Positions 24,441 through 37,631 of a stretch of DNA of 64,000 nucleotides are shown here, in pieces. Each line of letters starts with the position of its first letter. The stretch's first letter is position 1. The notes under the pieces were generated by a model. The model was not told the DNA's origin. It was given only the letters and a program-made list of their open reading frames with translations, and searched no databases. The position numbers and the translations under genes are program-made. The DNA comes from Glandiceps talaboti (lineage: Eukaryota; Hemichordata; Enteropneusta; Spengelidae), in assembly GCF_964340395.1 (NCBI RefSeq), contig NC_135566.1, positions 14,994,501 to 15,058,500 on the forward strand. The letters run 5' to 3'.

Positions 24441-25134
24441 CATTATTTTCAATACTGTAATATGAATACTTGTACTATATTTGCTCCAAAAATTCTATAT
24501 TTGCTCAAAAACTTGGTTGATTTTTCAAATAAACCCTAAGTCGCTTTTTGGTAACATCAAACTTGAGAGTATTTTTTTTTCAGGGTACCTGTACCTTTAT
24601 GCTTGTGTACCTTTTTATGAGTATTTTCCTAATATCGGGATATTTTTTTTTTAAGTTTTCAAATAGAGTATTTTTGCTGTCTTTTATTTTTATTTTGTTT
24701 TTTTTTTTCAATCAGTTGTACAGCGCATTGTGATTATTTTATAAGAAATAAAAGATTGATTAAAGATTACTACAAAGGTCAAAATAACAATATCTAAACT
24801 AGAACGACAACATCTTCTCACCTAATTGATTCAATTTCAATCAATAAAATCTATCATCTGTTTCATAATCTGCTTTCAATGACGATATTCAAGGTTTTCC
24901 CCCTTACAGTTACAGAAAGTATTTTTTTCTCTAGAAAAAGTAACAAACAAGGCCTGTTGAATATATATATATATGATGAATCTACACAGCTTGTAATTTT
25001 TTTTGTATATAAAATGCACATGTGAACAATAGCCCACCAGAACATCAGTGATCCTCCAGTTGTCCAATCATTATGGCAAGTGTTTCATGTTTTATGGAAT
25101 ACTTTATTCCTCATCTGAGACATACATGTATATA

Positions 25135-25212
25135 GTCCTGATGACGCTAATGATACAATAGCCCTGATGACATTAATGTGACAATTGCCCTGACGATGCT
25201 AATGAGATGTTG
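25135..25212 (+). repeat. 26-bp tandem repeat, three copies
   Basis: GCCCTGATGACGCTAATG-type units begin at 25135, 25161 and 25187. Confidence 0.8.
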
Positions 25213-25414
25213 ACACAAAATTTGAAATTTGCTTCAATGAATTTCTTAACTCTGAGTAAAATATTTCATTAATAACTATGAACTCAGAGTCTCTATTCAT
25301 TCTTGAATATTGTTTCCATTCTAAATACATCTGAACTAATGATGTATAGTTAATTTTTTAAAACAGTTCAACATTGTCTGCAGATATAATGCCATACTAT
25401 TAATCAGTGTGCCC

Positions 25415-25583
25415 TCTAAGCCAATTTGACGTGTCACTGACGCACACACAATTGCAATGCTAGTGACGCACCAAAATTTGGTGTTCTCCTATCTCTTACT
25501 ATGTGGTGACTCACAAGAAATGCCACGTTTTTATCATTTTGACTCGCAACAACAACATTTGGCTATCATTAGAGGACACACTG
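25415..25583 (+). mobile_element. hAT-like MITE, copy 2, near-perfect 8-bp duplication
   Basis: Same element as at 19337 with ends CAGTGTGCCCTCTAAGCC and ATTAGAGGACACACTG. Flanks CTATTAAT (25407-25414) and CTATAAAT (25584-25591) agree at 7 of 8 bases, as expected of a hAT 8-bp target-site duplication. Confidence 0.82.
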
Positions 25584-25591
25584 CTATAAAT

Positions 25592-27149
25592 ACTTACAAA
25601 GGATAGTGAAATTACATATTTAATGGTACAAAGGTACGTACCAGTATTTTTTGCTCACTTTTTAAAATGTCACATTGTCAGTAGGAATAGGATTACGTTA
25701 TTGTCAGTCATGAGTGATGAACATAATTTGAAACTGTTAATATTTGAATGCATGCATTAGGGTGGTCACTTCTATCTTTATGTTTCTCCTGACATGACCA
25801 AATCTAAATTCAATAAAACAATTTTTTTTTAATCACGCCCTCTATGGCAAGATAAAAGATTATATCATTGACTCTAAGATGGCAACGCAAAAAGCACATA
25901 TTTAAGCAAAGAAAAAAAAGTTTATTTATTGTTGTAATTTGGGTCCTCTCATAAAATAAATAGTTTAGAGTTACATTCTGATGTTTGTAATAAATTGTCA
26001 TCTCTAACTTCTAAGGCATCAAGACTATTTTAAAATGTGTTGAATTAAAAACTTCATCAAAATGTATTTACTTTATTTTTTGGTTGTTAGGCTGATTAAC
26101 ATAAAATTAAAAAAAGGGTTGAGCTTATAATAAACAGTTACTATATACTGTCACACTACCACATGTATCTGTATTACATAGTAAATATAATATTTGGGTA
26201 TGGCAATACCAAAATTGATATTACAGATATGGAACAAGAACAACAGTTCAATATAGGATAAAAAATGCAATTCTTTTAGTTAGGCCAGAGGACCCCCCCC
26301 CCCCCCCCCCCCCTTCAAACTAAATTGGCCAAAATTGACAATGTCTCAGACAGTACAATCAATTTCAAATAAGTATGTACAATGTATACAGTATGTAGTA
26401 CATGTGTATGTAGTGCTATGAATACAAAGCCTGTATGAAGTGCGAGAAAATAGTTCCTTTGTTGACACTTTACTGTATTTTAGTGACATGCATTTACTAT
26501 GGTGAAAATTCTTCCATATCTCAATTTGATAACATTTTTTTTAGATTTAGGGGTATAAATTACAACTAGATTCATTAAAAAGCAAAATTGTTTTTGTAGG
26601 ATGACAACTATGATGGCTCACCCCTCCCCCACCCCCACCCCCCACATTAACTGGAGACAGTGCTGTCATCTATGGAGCATCACACTCAGGCAATGCATCT
26701 TGATTTATAGGAAAACGATACCATGATCTAATTTGCTTTCCTAATCAATTAGTTTAATTTCATTTCTGAAGAAATATAACCCAATTGGTCTCAAGCTGGG
26801 TAAAATCATTCATGTGTTACAAGTGCTTTGCACTGACTAATTAAAACACAACTATGGTTATGGTGGCATACATAAAAAAAAATTTGGATGGCCTCAATCA
26901 AGTACCGGTATAGTGACTTCATTAAAACAAGTAAATGGTTAGTAAATGGTTCACAGGCATAATTTGGATGAATACATTTATATGCACTATACATAACAGA
27001 ACCAAGTTGAACATTTTCAAACAAAAAATATGAAACTGTAATCATGATAATGGGCATCTATAGTTCTGTGGTCCTTAAATTACGAAACAAAAGGTTCAAA
27101 ATCACAATTATTTCCTCTCGAGTTTTAAAAATAAATTGTGTTTATCTTA
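25592..27149. other. Non-coding, nothing but the poly-C run and a C-rich patch
   Basis: CCCCTCCCCCACCCCCACCC at 26622 may belong to the G/C-rich repeat group. No gene. Confidence 0.5.
26291..26313 (+). repeat. Poly-C run
   Basis: More than 20 consecutive C. The reverse strand is a long G run; the read length here may be unreliable. Confidence 0.9.
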
Positions 27150-27285
27150 TACCCCAATATTTTTCTTCATACAGCTGGAAAATACTTGGTTTTCTTACGA
27201 CTCATTTTTAAAACTCGTAGTGACAAGGCACCTTAGGTTACTTGTATTTTCCTTGGCTGAACGACAAAAAATATTTGGGAATAAT
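27150..27285 (+). mobile_element. Foldback element family F1, copy 4
   Basis: Arms CCCAATATTTTTCTTCATAC and GGGAATA with TTTTCCTTGGCTGAACGAC between; the loop itself pairs (GACTCATTTTTAAAACTCGT). No tail recognised. Confidence 0.72.
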
Positions 27286-28197
27286 GTCTAAGTATGCATC
27301 TTGAATGATCACTATACGAGGGCAACACAAATAGCTCTGTTTCTTAAAGGGACTGATGATTGTCCCAAAACAAAGTGTTGGGTTACTCCTAGGCCAACGG
27401 AAACTCACAAACAGCCACCATGATGTGTTTTATAACATAACAGATACACCTACTTCAAAATTACTTAGGAAAGTGCATGGTTCCTTAGGGATTCAATGTG
27501 ATGACATGAAGGCTGTCCTCACAGCACCACGGTAATCTGCTGGCAAACGTTACTCATTCATTTACATATTTTTGTCTTTTTTCTAATGCACGGATGACAA
27601 ATTTGTCTTGAGAAATTTGATTATTTCTGTGGATTTCATTCACACTTTACATCAAGCAGGCAATTCCCATTTCAATAACAACTGCTATGAAAAACATTTG
27701 AAGTTTATAAAATGTCATCATTTTTTTTATGCTAGCTAAAGTATCATTTTGAAGAAAATGACATAGGTGTCCAACCACATTAGATGATCAATATCATGTG
27801 ACCATACATCTACCAATCATGTTGCAAGTAATGGCTGAGATGTGTTACAATGCCACAACACTTGGATAGTTGAACCTTTGGACTGGGACAATACTTTCTC
27901 CAATCCTTGGATTGCCAAAACTATTCAACATCCTTAGGCAGGTCGGAGATTTTGACCTGTCCTTGGCCAGCCAGGAGAGTTTAAACGCTATGAATGTCAA
28001 CACTTTGGAGTGGTTTATGAAGACTCAGAATAGCTTGGGTCACATATACACTCATTTATACATTCATGATATCTTAAAACTTAGTACACACATAATAAAT
28101 TTGTTCAAATTTGAAGGATGGAAACAAACTTACCATAATAAATAAATTTGGCATACATTTGTATATACACAAAAATCGTTATTTATCACATACACCA
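27286..28197. other. Non-coding; unexplained 91-codon frame
   Basis: The plus-strand frame 27870-28145 is not recognised and has no supporting context. Confidence 0.45.
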
Positions 28198-28534
28198 TTT
28201 AAAGTTGCCCCATAAGGATGAGGAGTTGGTATTTATTTTGGATTTTTTACTTTATAAAACATTTTTATCATGGCTTCCTACTTGAAAAAGCAATGTGAAA
28301 GAACACTGACCAACCAAGTCTGTGTTTGTAACTCAATACATTGCAAAAAGCTTATAAAATAAGTAAAAAGTTTGTTATATAATATGCTATTGCAATTTAT
28401 TGAGTTACAAACAAGCACTTGACATATGTTGTTTCACATTAATTTTTCAAGCAGAAAGCCATGATAAAATTGTTTTATAGATTGAAATCTAAAAATAAAT
28501 TTCAAATCCTCATCCATATTATGGCCACTTTAAA
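28198..28534. mobile_element. Foldback element family F5 with arms of about 160 bp
   Basis: The left arm starts TTTAAAGTTGCCCC and the right arm ends GGCCACTTTAAA. Both contain inverted copies of GGATGAGGA, TATAAAACA, TTTTATCATGGCTT and GTTTGTAACTCAATA. The whole unit can fold into one long hairpin. Confidence 0.82.
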
Positions 28535-28680
28535 ACATTCGCATGCAAGAAATACCTTCTTCCTGGTAATAACTCCTAAAATCCATAATAAGATTCCCCA
28601 GCTGACAACGCTACATGTACTACAAGTCACAAGTGACTACTAAAGAATCATTACATGTATGATTAAAGTCGATGGGATTT

Positions 28681-28763
28681 CTAGTCTCGGTTACCCAGAC
28701 ACTCCATTGGGGGAGGTCTTGTAGGCAGAGCCCCCTGCGGCAAGAGTCTGGGTAACCGAGACT
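28681..28763. mobile_element. 83-bp hairpin MITE with 8-bp duplication
   Basis: Arms TAGTCTCGGTTACCCAGAC and GTCTGGGTAACCGAGACTA pair almost perfectly. TGGGATTT flanks both ends (28673-28680, 28765-28772), an 8-bp target-site duplication of hAT size. Confidence 0.85.
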
Positions 28764-29282
28764 ATGGGATTTCAAGTGACAGAAAATCAATGCTGGGTTG
28801 ATAAGTATTTGTGTAGGGATAAACCTGGGTCATAGACAGTTCTACTTCACATCATGATCACTTATACTCATACTAGATTTGGATATGAGAACTTTTGTTA
28901 TTACGGTGGGAGTGCCATGGCCTCTCAGTCTCTCTCTCTCTCTCTCTCTTTCTCTTCAGCCTATAGATCCATGTAACTTACACTTAATTGTATGCAAATT
29001 AAGGAAGGGCACATCATTCAGGCCATTTGATGTCAATTTTGGCCGCTAAACATGAAAGAGGATACATGATAAAAAATAGGCAAGTGTGACCTCTGCGTTA
29101 TACTATCTGAACTTCACATATACAACGTTCTTGTAATATCATCAGATATCAATGCACTCTTATGTTTTCAACTATATTACTGTAACTAAATCCTCTCTGA
29201 TAAGGAAAGTTTTACGAACAAGTCCATTACTAACAATTTTGACTATCTATGCATACTTTCATAGTAAAATGAAAATATAAAA

Positions 29283-29335
29283 GTAATGTAATTTTGAATG
29301 TTTTGACTCATAATTTCGAACACAGCAGAACCAGT
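29283..29335 (+). mobile_element. Solo tail of foldback family F1
   Basis: AATTTTGAATGTTTTGACTC to AACACAGCAGAACC matches the tail of the copy at 6411 (6612-6655) without its palindrome. Confidence 0.6.
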
Positions 29336-29802
29336 GACATAGACGTGTGTTGTCGTGACACAGAACGAACAGGGTATAGATTCCCTAATTTCAGCTTATG
29401 CATGGTATAATGTAAATTTTTTAAATAGCTTTGAAAAAAAAGTTGTAGCTTTTTAAAACCATACATAAACTGCCCAGCTTTACTTTTGCTACATCTGTGA
29501 TCTACACACTAAAACACGAAAGCTTAAATTTATCATATGATTTACTCCATATCACTTAGACTGTGCAGATATTGTTTCATGACTCTCGTAATGTACCACA
29601 CATTTATTAAGATAACAAACACTGTAAATATGGAATGGCCGTTAACCTTCTGCTTGTTTAGACAATTTTAGAATATTTGTGACAGTCTCTCAATGTTTCA
29701 TTGAGAGACTGGTCCCTGCAGTATGAACTATAACTGCATATGTTATAACTTATATACAGGGTATGACTTGTATGGGATGATAGTCTTGAAAGTTTATATA
29801 TC

Positions 29803-30105
29803 TGTCTGTCTGTCTGTCTCCATCTATCTATTCATTTCTATCTCTCTACATCTATCTCTCAATCCGGCTGATCTTCCGTCAGTCTGTCCATCCATCCATC
29901 AGCCTGTACTGTCTACAAAGAATCTCTCAATCAATCAATCAATCAATCAATCAATCTATCTATCTAATTATCTATCTCTCTATCTATCTATCTATCTATC
30001 TATCTATCCATCCATCCATCCATCCATCCATCCATCCATCCATCCATCCAGCCATCTACATGTATCTATATATCTATCTATCTATTTATCTATCTATCTG
30101 TGAGT
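29803..30105 (+). repeat. Compound TCTG / AATC / TCTA / TCCA microsatellite
   Basis: Tetranucleotide blocks change in order from TCTG through AATC and TATC to CATC units. Confidence 0.95.
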
Positions 30106-31647
30106 CTGTGTACTTCTAGATTGATTTTAGTATACTATCAAATAGAGTTGCTTCTAAGTCCTAGTACATTTATAACATACCCATTGGCAGGCAATAACTT
30201 TATAAACCATGACAAAACAACTGCTTGGCCCCTTGAGATCTGAATACATGGCTCTGTCAGAAACATCAAATGTTTGAACGTTTTATAGAGTTACTAAATG
30301 TTATTACGTTCATAACGAATAGTTGGGAAATGGAAGAAAAACAACAGAAGAATGATTCGAACACACGCAGTTTCATTTTGATATCTTTCAAATACCAGTC
30401 TAAAAATATTCTATATACATGTATATCACATCTGCCATAAATCAATTTAATTTTTTTTTTAAATTGATATCCCCTACATCTATTTAAACGACATGTAGTT
30501 AGCACTGAATACATTTCTCCATTATTTGAGTATTTTCACCAGTTTGGAAATTTGTGGGCACACAGAAAAAAAAAAATGTTTTCAAAAACATTTCTATACA
30601 TACATGAAATGACACGTACACGTACGTCCTACACTTATCCCATCTGGAGCAAATAATTTAGACAATACATTTGTATATACTTGCCAGGCTTTAAGAACTG
30701 CTTGATGGTGATTATAAACCTTTACATGAAGAATGAAAAAAAACAAAATATGGTAACTATGGAAAAAAAAACCTACCGGTACTATGATAACCTCGAGCAG
30801 CTCAGGTTGGAAGTTCTCTACAAATGATCAAAATGTACATGTACTTACACGTATAATGATCGCTCATAAGCTTTTCTTTTTGACCAGGAAGCAAATCAAC
30901 AAAACTTGACCAATAAGAGTATGTGTTACATTTACATACAGGTTTTTAAAAAAATTTAAACCAATAAGCATAACTGTTACAAATTCATAATAATATGCAT
31001 ATATCTTTGATAAGCCAATCAGAATAACTGTCTGATGATTGATTCACATGACACATAAAATGTAAGTCATATTATTAATCATTTCTCTAGCCTTCTGGAT
31101 GAATGTCATCTGCATTTTGTGGTCATCAATAATTCTCTTTTTTCTTCTAAATTCTGAAATATTTGATAAAATATTTAATTCCTAATGGTATTCGTGTATT
31201 ACTTTTAAGTAACAAATTTTCATTCACAGGACAGGTGTGCATATATTCAGACGACACAAAAGATTTCTTTCTCAAAAGACATTCTCAATAATTCATACAA
31301 AGTATAGAAAAGAATATTCCCTTTTCAGTTACAACTCATTTTTTTGGCTTAATTAATAAAAATAAGCATTTAAAATTTATGATGTTACTTAAATGTAAAA
31401 ATTGTTTCTTATATCATAAAAGACTGGTTGCCAAGGAAACAGTCATCTGCATCATTCAAACATTCCTCATCACCACTATATTAAGTGACGTCGACGTTTA
31501 ATTACTTCCTAAACTGAGTTCGTGTTGTTGGAAAAAAATGTCAATGTCTTCATAGTGTGGACATAAATTAGTGAGTAAATACTAAGGAAATGTCAGTTTG
31601 CTTTCATGGCTGTCAGCACGTTTGAGCATGAACTTTTTTCAACAATG
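30106..31647. other. Non-coding, nothing recognised
   Basis: AT-rich with scattered CCAATAAG/CCAATCAG boxes at 30901-31030 but no linked gene. Confidence 0.45.
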
Positions 31648-31738
31648 TTCAATGGAGTGACATTTACAACGTTAAATGGTGTGACATTTACAATGTTGAA
31701 TGGAGTGACATTTACAATGTTCAATGGCGTGACAAACA
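31648..31738 (+). repeat. 24-bp tandem repeat, four copies
   Basis: Unit TTCAATGGAGTGACATTTAC plus AATG/AACG. The frame reads NGVTFTML four times, but the open frame is only 68 codons with no start or splice context that convinces. Confidence 0.8.
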
Positions 31739-31765
31739 TGTGTTGTGCAATACTTCATTTTAGAC

Positions 31766-32148
31766 CTTCAAAAAAAAAATTGTTTGGTTCCGGTTACTCG
31801 ACCCCCACCTAGTTTTTCACTGCTGACCCTAAACTTTTTTAAATATTCAAGAAAAAAATAATAAAATTGCAAAAATTGTGAAGTCTTGCAAGAAATAGTG
31901 GATAAGTAAACTGACATCAACTTTAAAAAGACAATATAAAACTGTTCTTCCAATCTGTAATGGCTGTACATCTGATGAGAAGAAACCAATAACACAGAGA
32001 CCATATATGGAAAACAACGGAAAACATAACTACCTGAACTAGACATTCACATATGAAAAAAAATGTATATATAAAAAATAAAATAAAAAATCTACCTACA
32101 CCACCTATTCTAAAATTGAACGTAATCGGAACCACATGATTTTTTTTT
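31766..32148 (+). mobile_element. TIR element family F4, copy A
   Basis: Inverted ends TTGTTTGGTTCCGGTTAC near the left and GTAATCGGAACCACATGA near the right, each next to an A or T run. TTTTAGAC occurs directly on both sides (31758-31765, 32149-32156) and may be the target duplication, although the T run weakens this. Confidence 0.78.
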
Positions 32149-32428
32149 TTTTAGACATTATCGCTATTTACGGTTCATTTTCACACAAGGTTCACTGAAG
32201 GAACTCTAAGATACTGTTACAGCAAACATACATGCCATAAATATTACGTTAATTGTTCTCATAAAAAGCTGACGTCTAGACATGATCATTGATAGTAGTG
32301 GACACAAATGCCACTCATTTTGAACAGACTCATGAGCAGTTCTCAGTGCTTTTCTCAAAATGACACTTATACCATACTTATATATATGAGGGACCTTATC
32401 ACCTCAATGGCTGTAGTCTTAGGCTAAA

Positions 32429-32726
32429 GAAAAATAAAATGGTGTGGTTCCGACAACACCAAATTTCAAAACACAGGGGGACGTGGGTAGGTAGCGAATA
32501 TTTTTTTTTCTTTTTGATCTGGTTCAGATTGTTACTATGTATGTAGAGGTTAACAGAGATTCTCATCGATGTGTACATGCTCACATTTTCAGAAGACATT
32601 GTGTGCTTCACTGTATTCTGTTGTTCAATATTCTTTTTCAAATTACCTTTAAAGAAAAAAAAACTTTTTGGGTCGGCAGTGAAAAACTATATTGGGTTGG
32701 GTTATCAGAACCAAACATTTTTTTTT
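32429..32726 (-). mobile_element. TIR element family F4, copy B, inverted
   Basis: Reads in reverse relative to its neighbours: ends with GGTTATCAGAACCAAACA and contains GGGTCGGCAGTGAAAAACTA, the reverse of the left part of copy A. The left end has GGTGTGGTTCCGAC. The interior differs from copies A and C. Confidence 0.68.
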
Positions 32727-33080
32727 GAAAAAAAGTTGTTTAGTTCAGGTTACCCGACCCCACCTATTTCTTTCATGCCGACCCTAAACTTTTTTTTACG
32801 TATTCGAGAAAAATAATAATAAAATCGCAAAAATCACGAAGTCTCACAAGTAATAGTGGGAAACTGACAGCAACTTAAAATGACAATATAAAACTATTCT
32901 TCCAATCTGTAATGGCTGTACATCTGATAGAAAGAAATAAACAGCACAGAGACCATTTGGAAAACAATGGAAAACCTGAACTACACACTCACACATGAAA
33001 AAAAATATACAATAAAATAAAATTTACCTACCCCACCTATTTTAAAATTGAATGTAATCGAAACCACACAATTTTTTTTT
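32727..33080 (+). mobile_element. TIR element family F4, copy C
   Basis: Direct copy of A: the shared interior includes CTTCCAATCTGTAATGGCTG and the right end is GTAATCGAAACCACACAA. Abuts copy B with no spacer. Confidence 0.78.
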
Positions 33081-34412
33081 ACGCCATACTACAATCTAAC
33101 CATCAATGATGACATGTATTCTAATATATCAGATGCAATTTGTCTTGTCTTTCTGTTATGAGAACCTTTAAAACTAGAAATAAAGGTGTCAAATTATGTA
33201 ATTTGCATTTTAATTTGTATTAATCTTGCTATCAGTATGCTAATAGTCTTGAACACAATATGGGTTGTCACTCATTTTCATTTTGGAGACTACATGTATA
33301 TTGTACTATCCCAGTTTCATTTTGTTTGTACATGTGTGATACTACAATATTTACTGCATTAACTACATGCCTTTCAAAGCACGATATAGCATGCAAAAAT
33401 TGACACTAAATCCATGGTGTAGACGGGGGGGGGGGGGGGGGTTAAAAGTGAGTTTAAGCAGAAATCAATATTTAAAATCAATATTAATATTTGTACAAAC
33501 TGTTTGGGATTTTCACTAATAGACATTTCCTGAGTTGTTGATTTTTTGTTTTGACACATAAACAAATGGGTCTTCCCTTTATGGGTCAACATGATGACTG
33601 CCTGGCACTGATGTTTATTTTTACTATTTTTTTTCAAAATCATGCAAATTAATTGGGTAATATGGGAAACACTTTCTCAAAAACACATGTTCAAATTCAC
33701 ATATTCGTAGTTTTCAGAACACTGCAAATTTTCTGTGTCTATCGTCAGTCTCTGGGTCACTTCCTTGTAAGTTGTACACATATTTCTTACAAGTGCATAT
33801 ACTGGTACGAATGCCAATTTGACATAACTGTTCGACTTGAATAATGTGCCTGCTAAGACTGCTTGCTGTGCACGAAAGCGGAAGCGGTTCCTGTCAAATC
33901 ATACATCCTGCAAATAGGCTACATTTTCTGATTCACAGGACGAATGTTAACCGTTTAAAGCAATTGAACAAGGCGTTATAAAAACCCATGTTTACGTTCA
34001 ATACACTACTATATTACTGTAGCTCACAGTCGTACAACGTTTATTCGCATTGTAACGTAAACGAATTGGTGAGTTGAGCACAGTGAACTCTGTCTTCGCA
34101 GCGACTTGCCACACAAATGGTTGGCAATTTAGTAAAAGTTATACACGTACACACTGAAATACTTACATCTATCCAGCATGTTGGATTTCTTTCACTTTGA
34201 ACGTCATAAACGTGTGAAATTCATTTAAATGTTGCCTTCTGCTTTCTTGATCTCATGTGTAGATCAGCGATTGTACATCATCGATCGTTCGTCTGATGGC
34301 TCTGTGACCTCTGACCTTATCTTTTGATTTTGGAAGTGCGCATGTGTTGTCGTAGGTGGCAGTACTTCCAAGTACTTCAACCAAGCCCGGCTTGACGCGT
34401 AATCTTGCTTTT
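33081..34412. other. Non-coding; poly-G run at 33425
   Basis: Somewhat higher GC from 33850 to 34400, but no exon recognised. Confidence 0.45.
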
Positions 34413-34660
34413 GTATGTATGTATGTATGTATGTATGTATGTATGTATGTATGTATGTATGTATGTATGTATGTATGTATGTATGTATGTATGTATGTAT
34501 GTATGTATGTATGTATGTATGTATGTATGTATGTATGTATGTATGTATGTATGTATGTATGTATGTATGTATGTATGTATGTATGTATGTATGTATGTAT
34601 GTATGTATGTATGTATGTATGTGAATGTTTGTTTGTTTGTTCGTTTGTTTATTTGTTTGC
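34413..34660 (+). repeat. (GTAT)n, about 52 units, then (TTTG)n
   Basis: 209 bp of uninterrupted GTAT ending at 34621, followed by a TTTG-rich stretch. The longest pure tetranucleotide array in the window. Confidence 0.98.
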
Positions 34661-35921
34661 AAAATGATATTAAACTTCCGTAAACAGTAAGACATCTCGT
34701 GTGATGACCAGAGCATCTTCGATCATACTTTTACACCGACATTTTTCTAATAATCGTCATCATGTATGCATGTTCGACTCCTTGGATCATGGATGTTACA
34801 TTCATTCGTACACAACTTCAGATGAATGTTTTCCAGTTCTGTGAAATCATTGATATTAAACAAGAGTAATAACGCTACATATTGTTGGGGGCGCTGTTTA
34901 AGGAAAAAGCTGGGGGGGGGCGTTTACGTTTACTTGGTGTACTGTAATATAGCCTTGTAGGCATTCAATTTCAGTTGATAAAACAAAATTCAAATATCCT
35001 ATCTTCACTGATCTTGTTAAGTTACGTTGTGGTGTACAGTATGAAATTGGCGGCAAAATTAATGACGTTTGTTCAAAATCAAGACGTTGTTGCAAATTAA
35101 CACGAGGGTCATTCCCATGATTTGCCTTGGTGTTTTGAATACTGTTTTGAATTTTTACTCAATTAATACAAACCTTTCATAAGCACAATCTATTTTGATC
35201 ACGTTTTGACAATTATGTGATTACTAATGAGTGGAGAGTGGTGCATACTAAAATATGCTTAATTTAGCATACATTTTAATTTGGCCAATTTTTGTCACAT
35301 TTATCACGATCCGGGGACTGGGGAGTACTTCATTATAATGGGGTCGTGGTTCATTTTCTGTACGTACGTACGTGTACGTGTACGTGTCTGTGTGTCTGTG
35401 ATATGATAAATAATTACGTCTGTGTGAATGGGAATACATCTAAGGGAAGATAAAAACAAACGGAGAGATACAGACAAATACTCGTATATTTTATTCAATG
35501 AATTTCTCTCTTTTTCACGAAAGATATGGTACAATTTTTTGAGAATTATTCGATAAGAATAATGCCATGATATTGTTCTGAGCCAAACATGTAAATTTTT
35601 ATACAAATATTATAATGAACATAATTTATTTGACTCGGCTACGAAGGGTCATAGTGTCATGTAAACGTTGAAAAGCAAAATTCAATATGTAATGTAATGT
35701 CTATTTTAGTGTATATACATGGATTCAATGATCCAACAACTCACTCAAGACTCAAGGTATTCATATTAGAGAAATGCTATAGGCTTCTGGCAAGGTTTAA
35801 CTGTCTAATTTGAAATGTACTCGTCAAAGAACCAACATCAACATAAAATGGACCATTACAGATACACAGTTAAAAGATTAGGCATGTATTTAACTTAAAT
35901 CCTTCTCAAACCTTGAGATAG

Positions 35922-36002
35922 ACTGTAAGATACGTCGTGACGTTCCGCACTCACCGGGTTGGCCGATGTGTGAGGGCGCCCTGTCACGGCGAACCTTACA
36001 GC
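35922..36002. mobile_element. Small GC-rich foldback element
   Basis: ACTGTAAGATACGTCGTGAC pairs imperfectly with GTCACGGCGAACCTTACAG. ATTTAACTTAA occurs on both sides (35888-35898 and 36027-36037) and could mark a larger duplicated target. Much more GC-rich than its surroundings. Confidence 0.65.
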
Positions 36003-36160
36003 CTAACCCTGCGGATCCAGGAATGAATTTAACTTAATTTGTCAATAAGACAGTAAAAATTACAAAGACTATAAATGTAATCCGTCCAATTGTATATACT
36101 TAATCCAATTTTTTGTTAATTTTGAATTCTTTTGGCACACGCTTTATCAATTCTCAATGT

Positions 36161-36161
36161 A

Positions 36162-36220
<59 letters not shown>

Positions 36221-36221
36221 A
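36161..36221 (+). repeat. (AAAT)n microsatellite
   Basis: About 15 units. Confidence 0.97.
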
Positions 36222-36575
36222 GACATTATCGTCTGCTTACACAAATGAGACGAAACACTGTAACCTCTGTTTAAGAGAAACTATGTATAATCAAATACAA
36301 TGCTGATATCGATAAAAGCATGCTACTGAACAAAAAAATCTGAATTAGTCTCCAAATGTCGCCATGAAAATAAATATTCCCTTACCAACGATAGAAGTAA
36401 ACCCCCGGAAAGATCTAGGAATAGTTTAGTCCGATCATCTTGTTACTCATTGTACACACAAATATTTACGTGTACATATCGACCTTGACAATTTCAATTT
36501 TATCAGTCGCCTGATGATCGCTGAGGAAGCGTGAAACTCCGACTAACGACTTATAACATCCCTATTCTTTTGAAT

Positions 36576-36727
<152 letters not shown>

Positions 36728-36819
36728 CACACACATTAAAATACACACATATATACTAGTATATATGTGTGTACATATGTATATGTGCGTGGAATTTGAT
36801 ATTATTTACCTGTTAGCTG

Positions 36820-37080
<261 letters not shown>

Positions 37081-37374
37081 ATAGAAACTTTGATTTTTAA
37101 AACCAAACATTCTCTTGTACAACAGTTTAACTTTTCTTATATGTATTGTATGGTTTCAAAGGAAACATTTAACTTGATATGGTATTTAATATTACTAAAG
37201 GCATTGTACTTCCTGTACATGCATCTAAAGTGTAAACACGGGTTCATAATGGAACACAATTTTACTTACAATCTAAATCAATTTCTGACTGTATACTGCC
37301 GAATAAAATAATGTAATAATCACATTAAATTTCGAATATATAAATAGATAGATATAGACTAAAATATTCATCAT

Positions 37375-37424
37375 CGTGGGCGCTCCACTCATACAGTCAC
37401 TTACACAACTGGAGCGCCCCCAAC
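37375..37424. repeat. Short GC-rich hairpin downstream of TPST-B
   Basis: GTGGGCGCTCCA pairs with TGGAGCGCCCCCAAC across a 24-base loop, about 210 bp past the TPST-B stop. It may be a tiny element end pair; TTGGGGGCGCTG recurs at about 34884. Confidence 0.45.
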
Positions 37425-37631
37425 GACAAATCTTTCAATCTAATCGATATAGAGATATAAATAACTAAGTAAATGAACACATAAAAAAATCACAAATTAT
37501 TTAACATTATATCTTCATTTACAACGGCTTAATGTTTATCATATTTGATAAAGTTGATATGGTACATGTATATGACATTACTGTTTAAAAAACATTGCAT
37601 TTCGCGTATCTGGACGTTTATTCCTTCGTTT

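Noticed and set aside
27870-28145. 91-codon plus-strand frame
   Set aside because: No recognised family and borders the F5 foldback element; likely chance.
34413-34621. Regular direct repeats considered as a CRISPR-like array
   Set aside because: Pure tetranucleotide with no spacers, in an intron-bearing animal genome.
34264-34716. 150-codon frame of HTYI repeats
   Set aside because: Translation of the GTAT microsatellite; the same applies to frames over CT, GT and AATC arrays.
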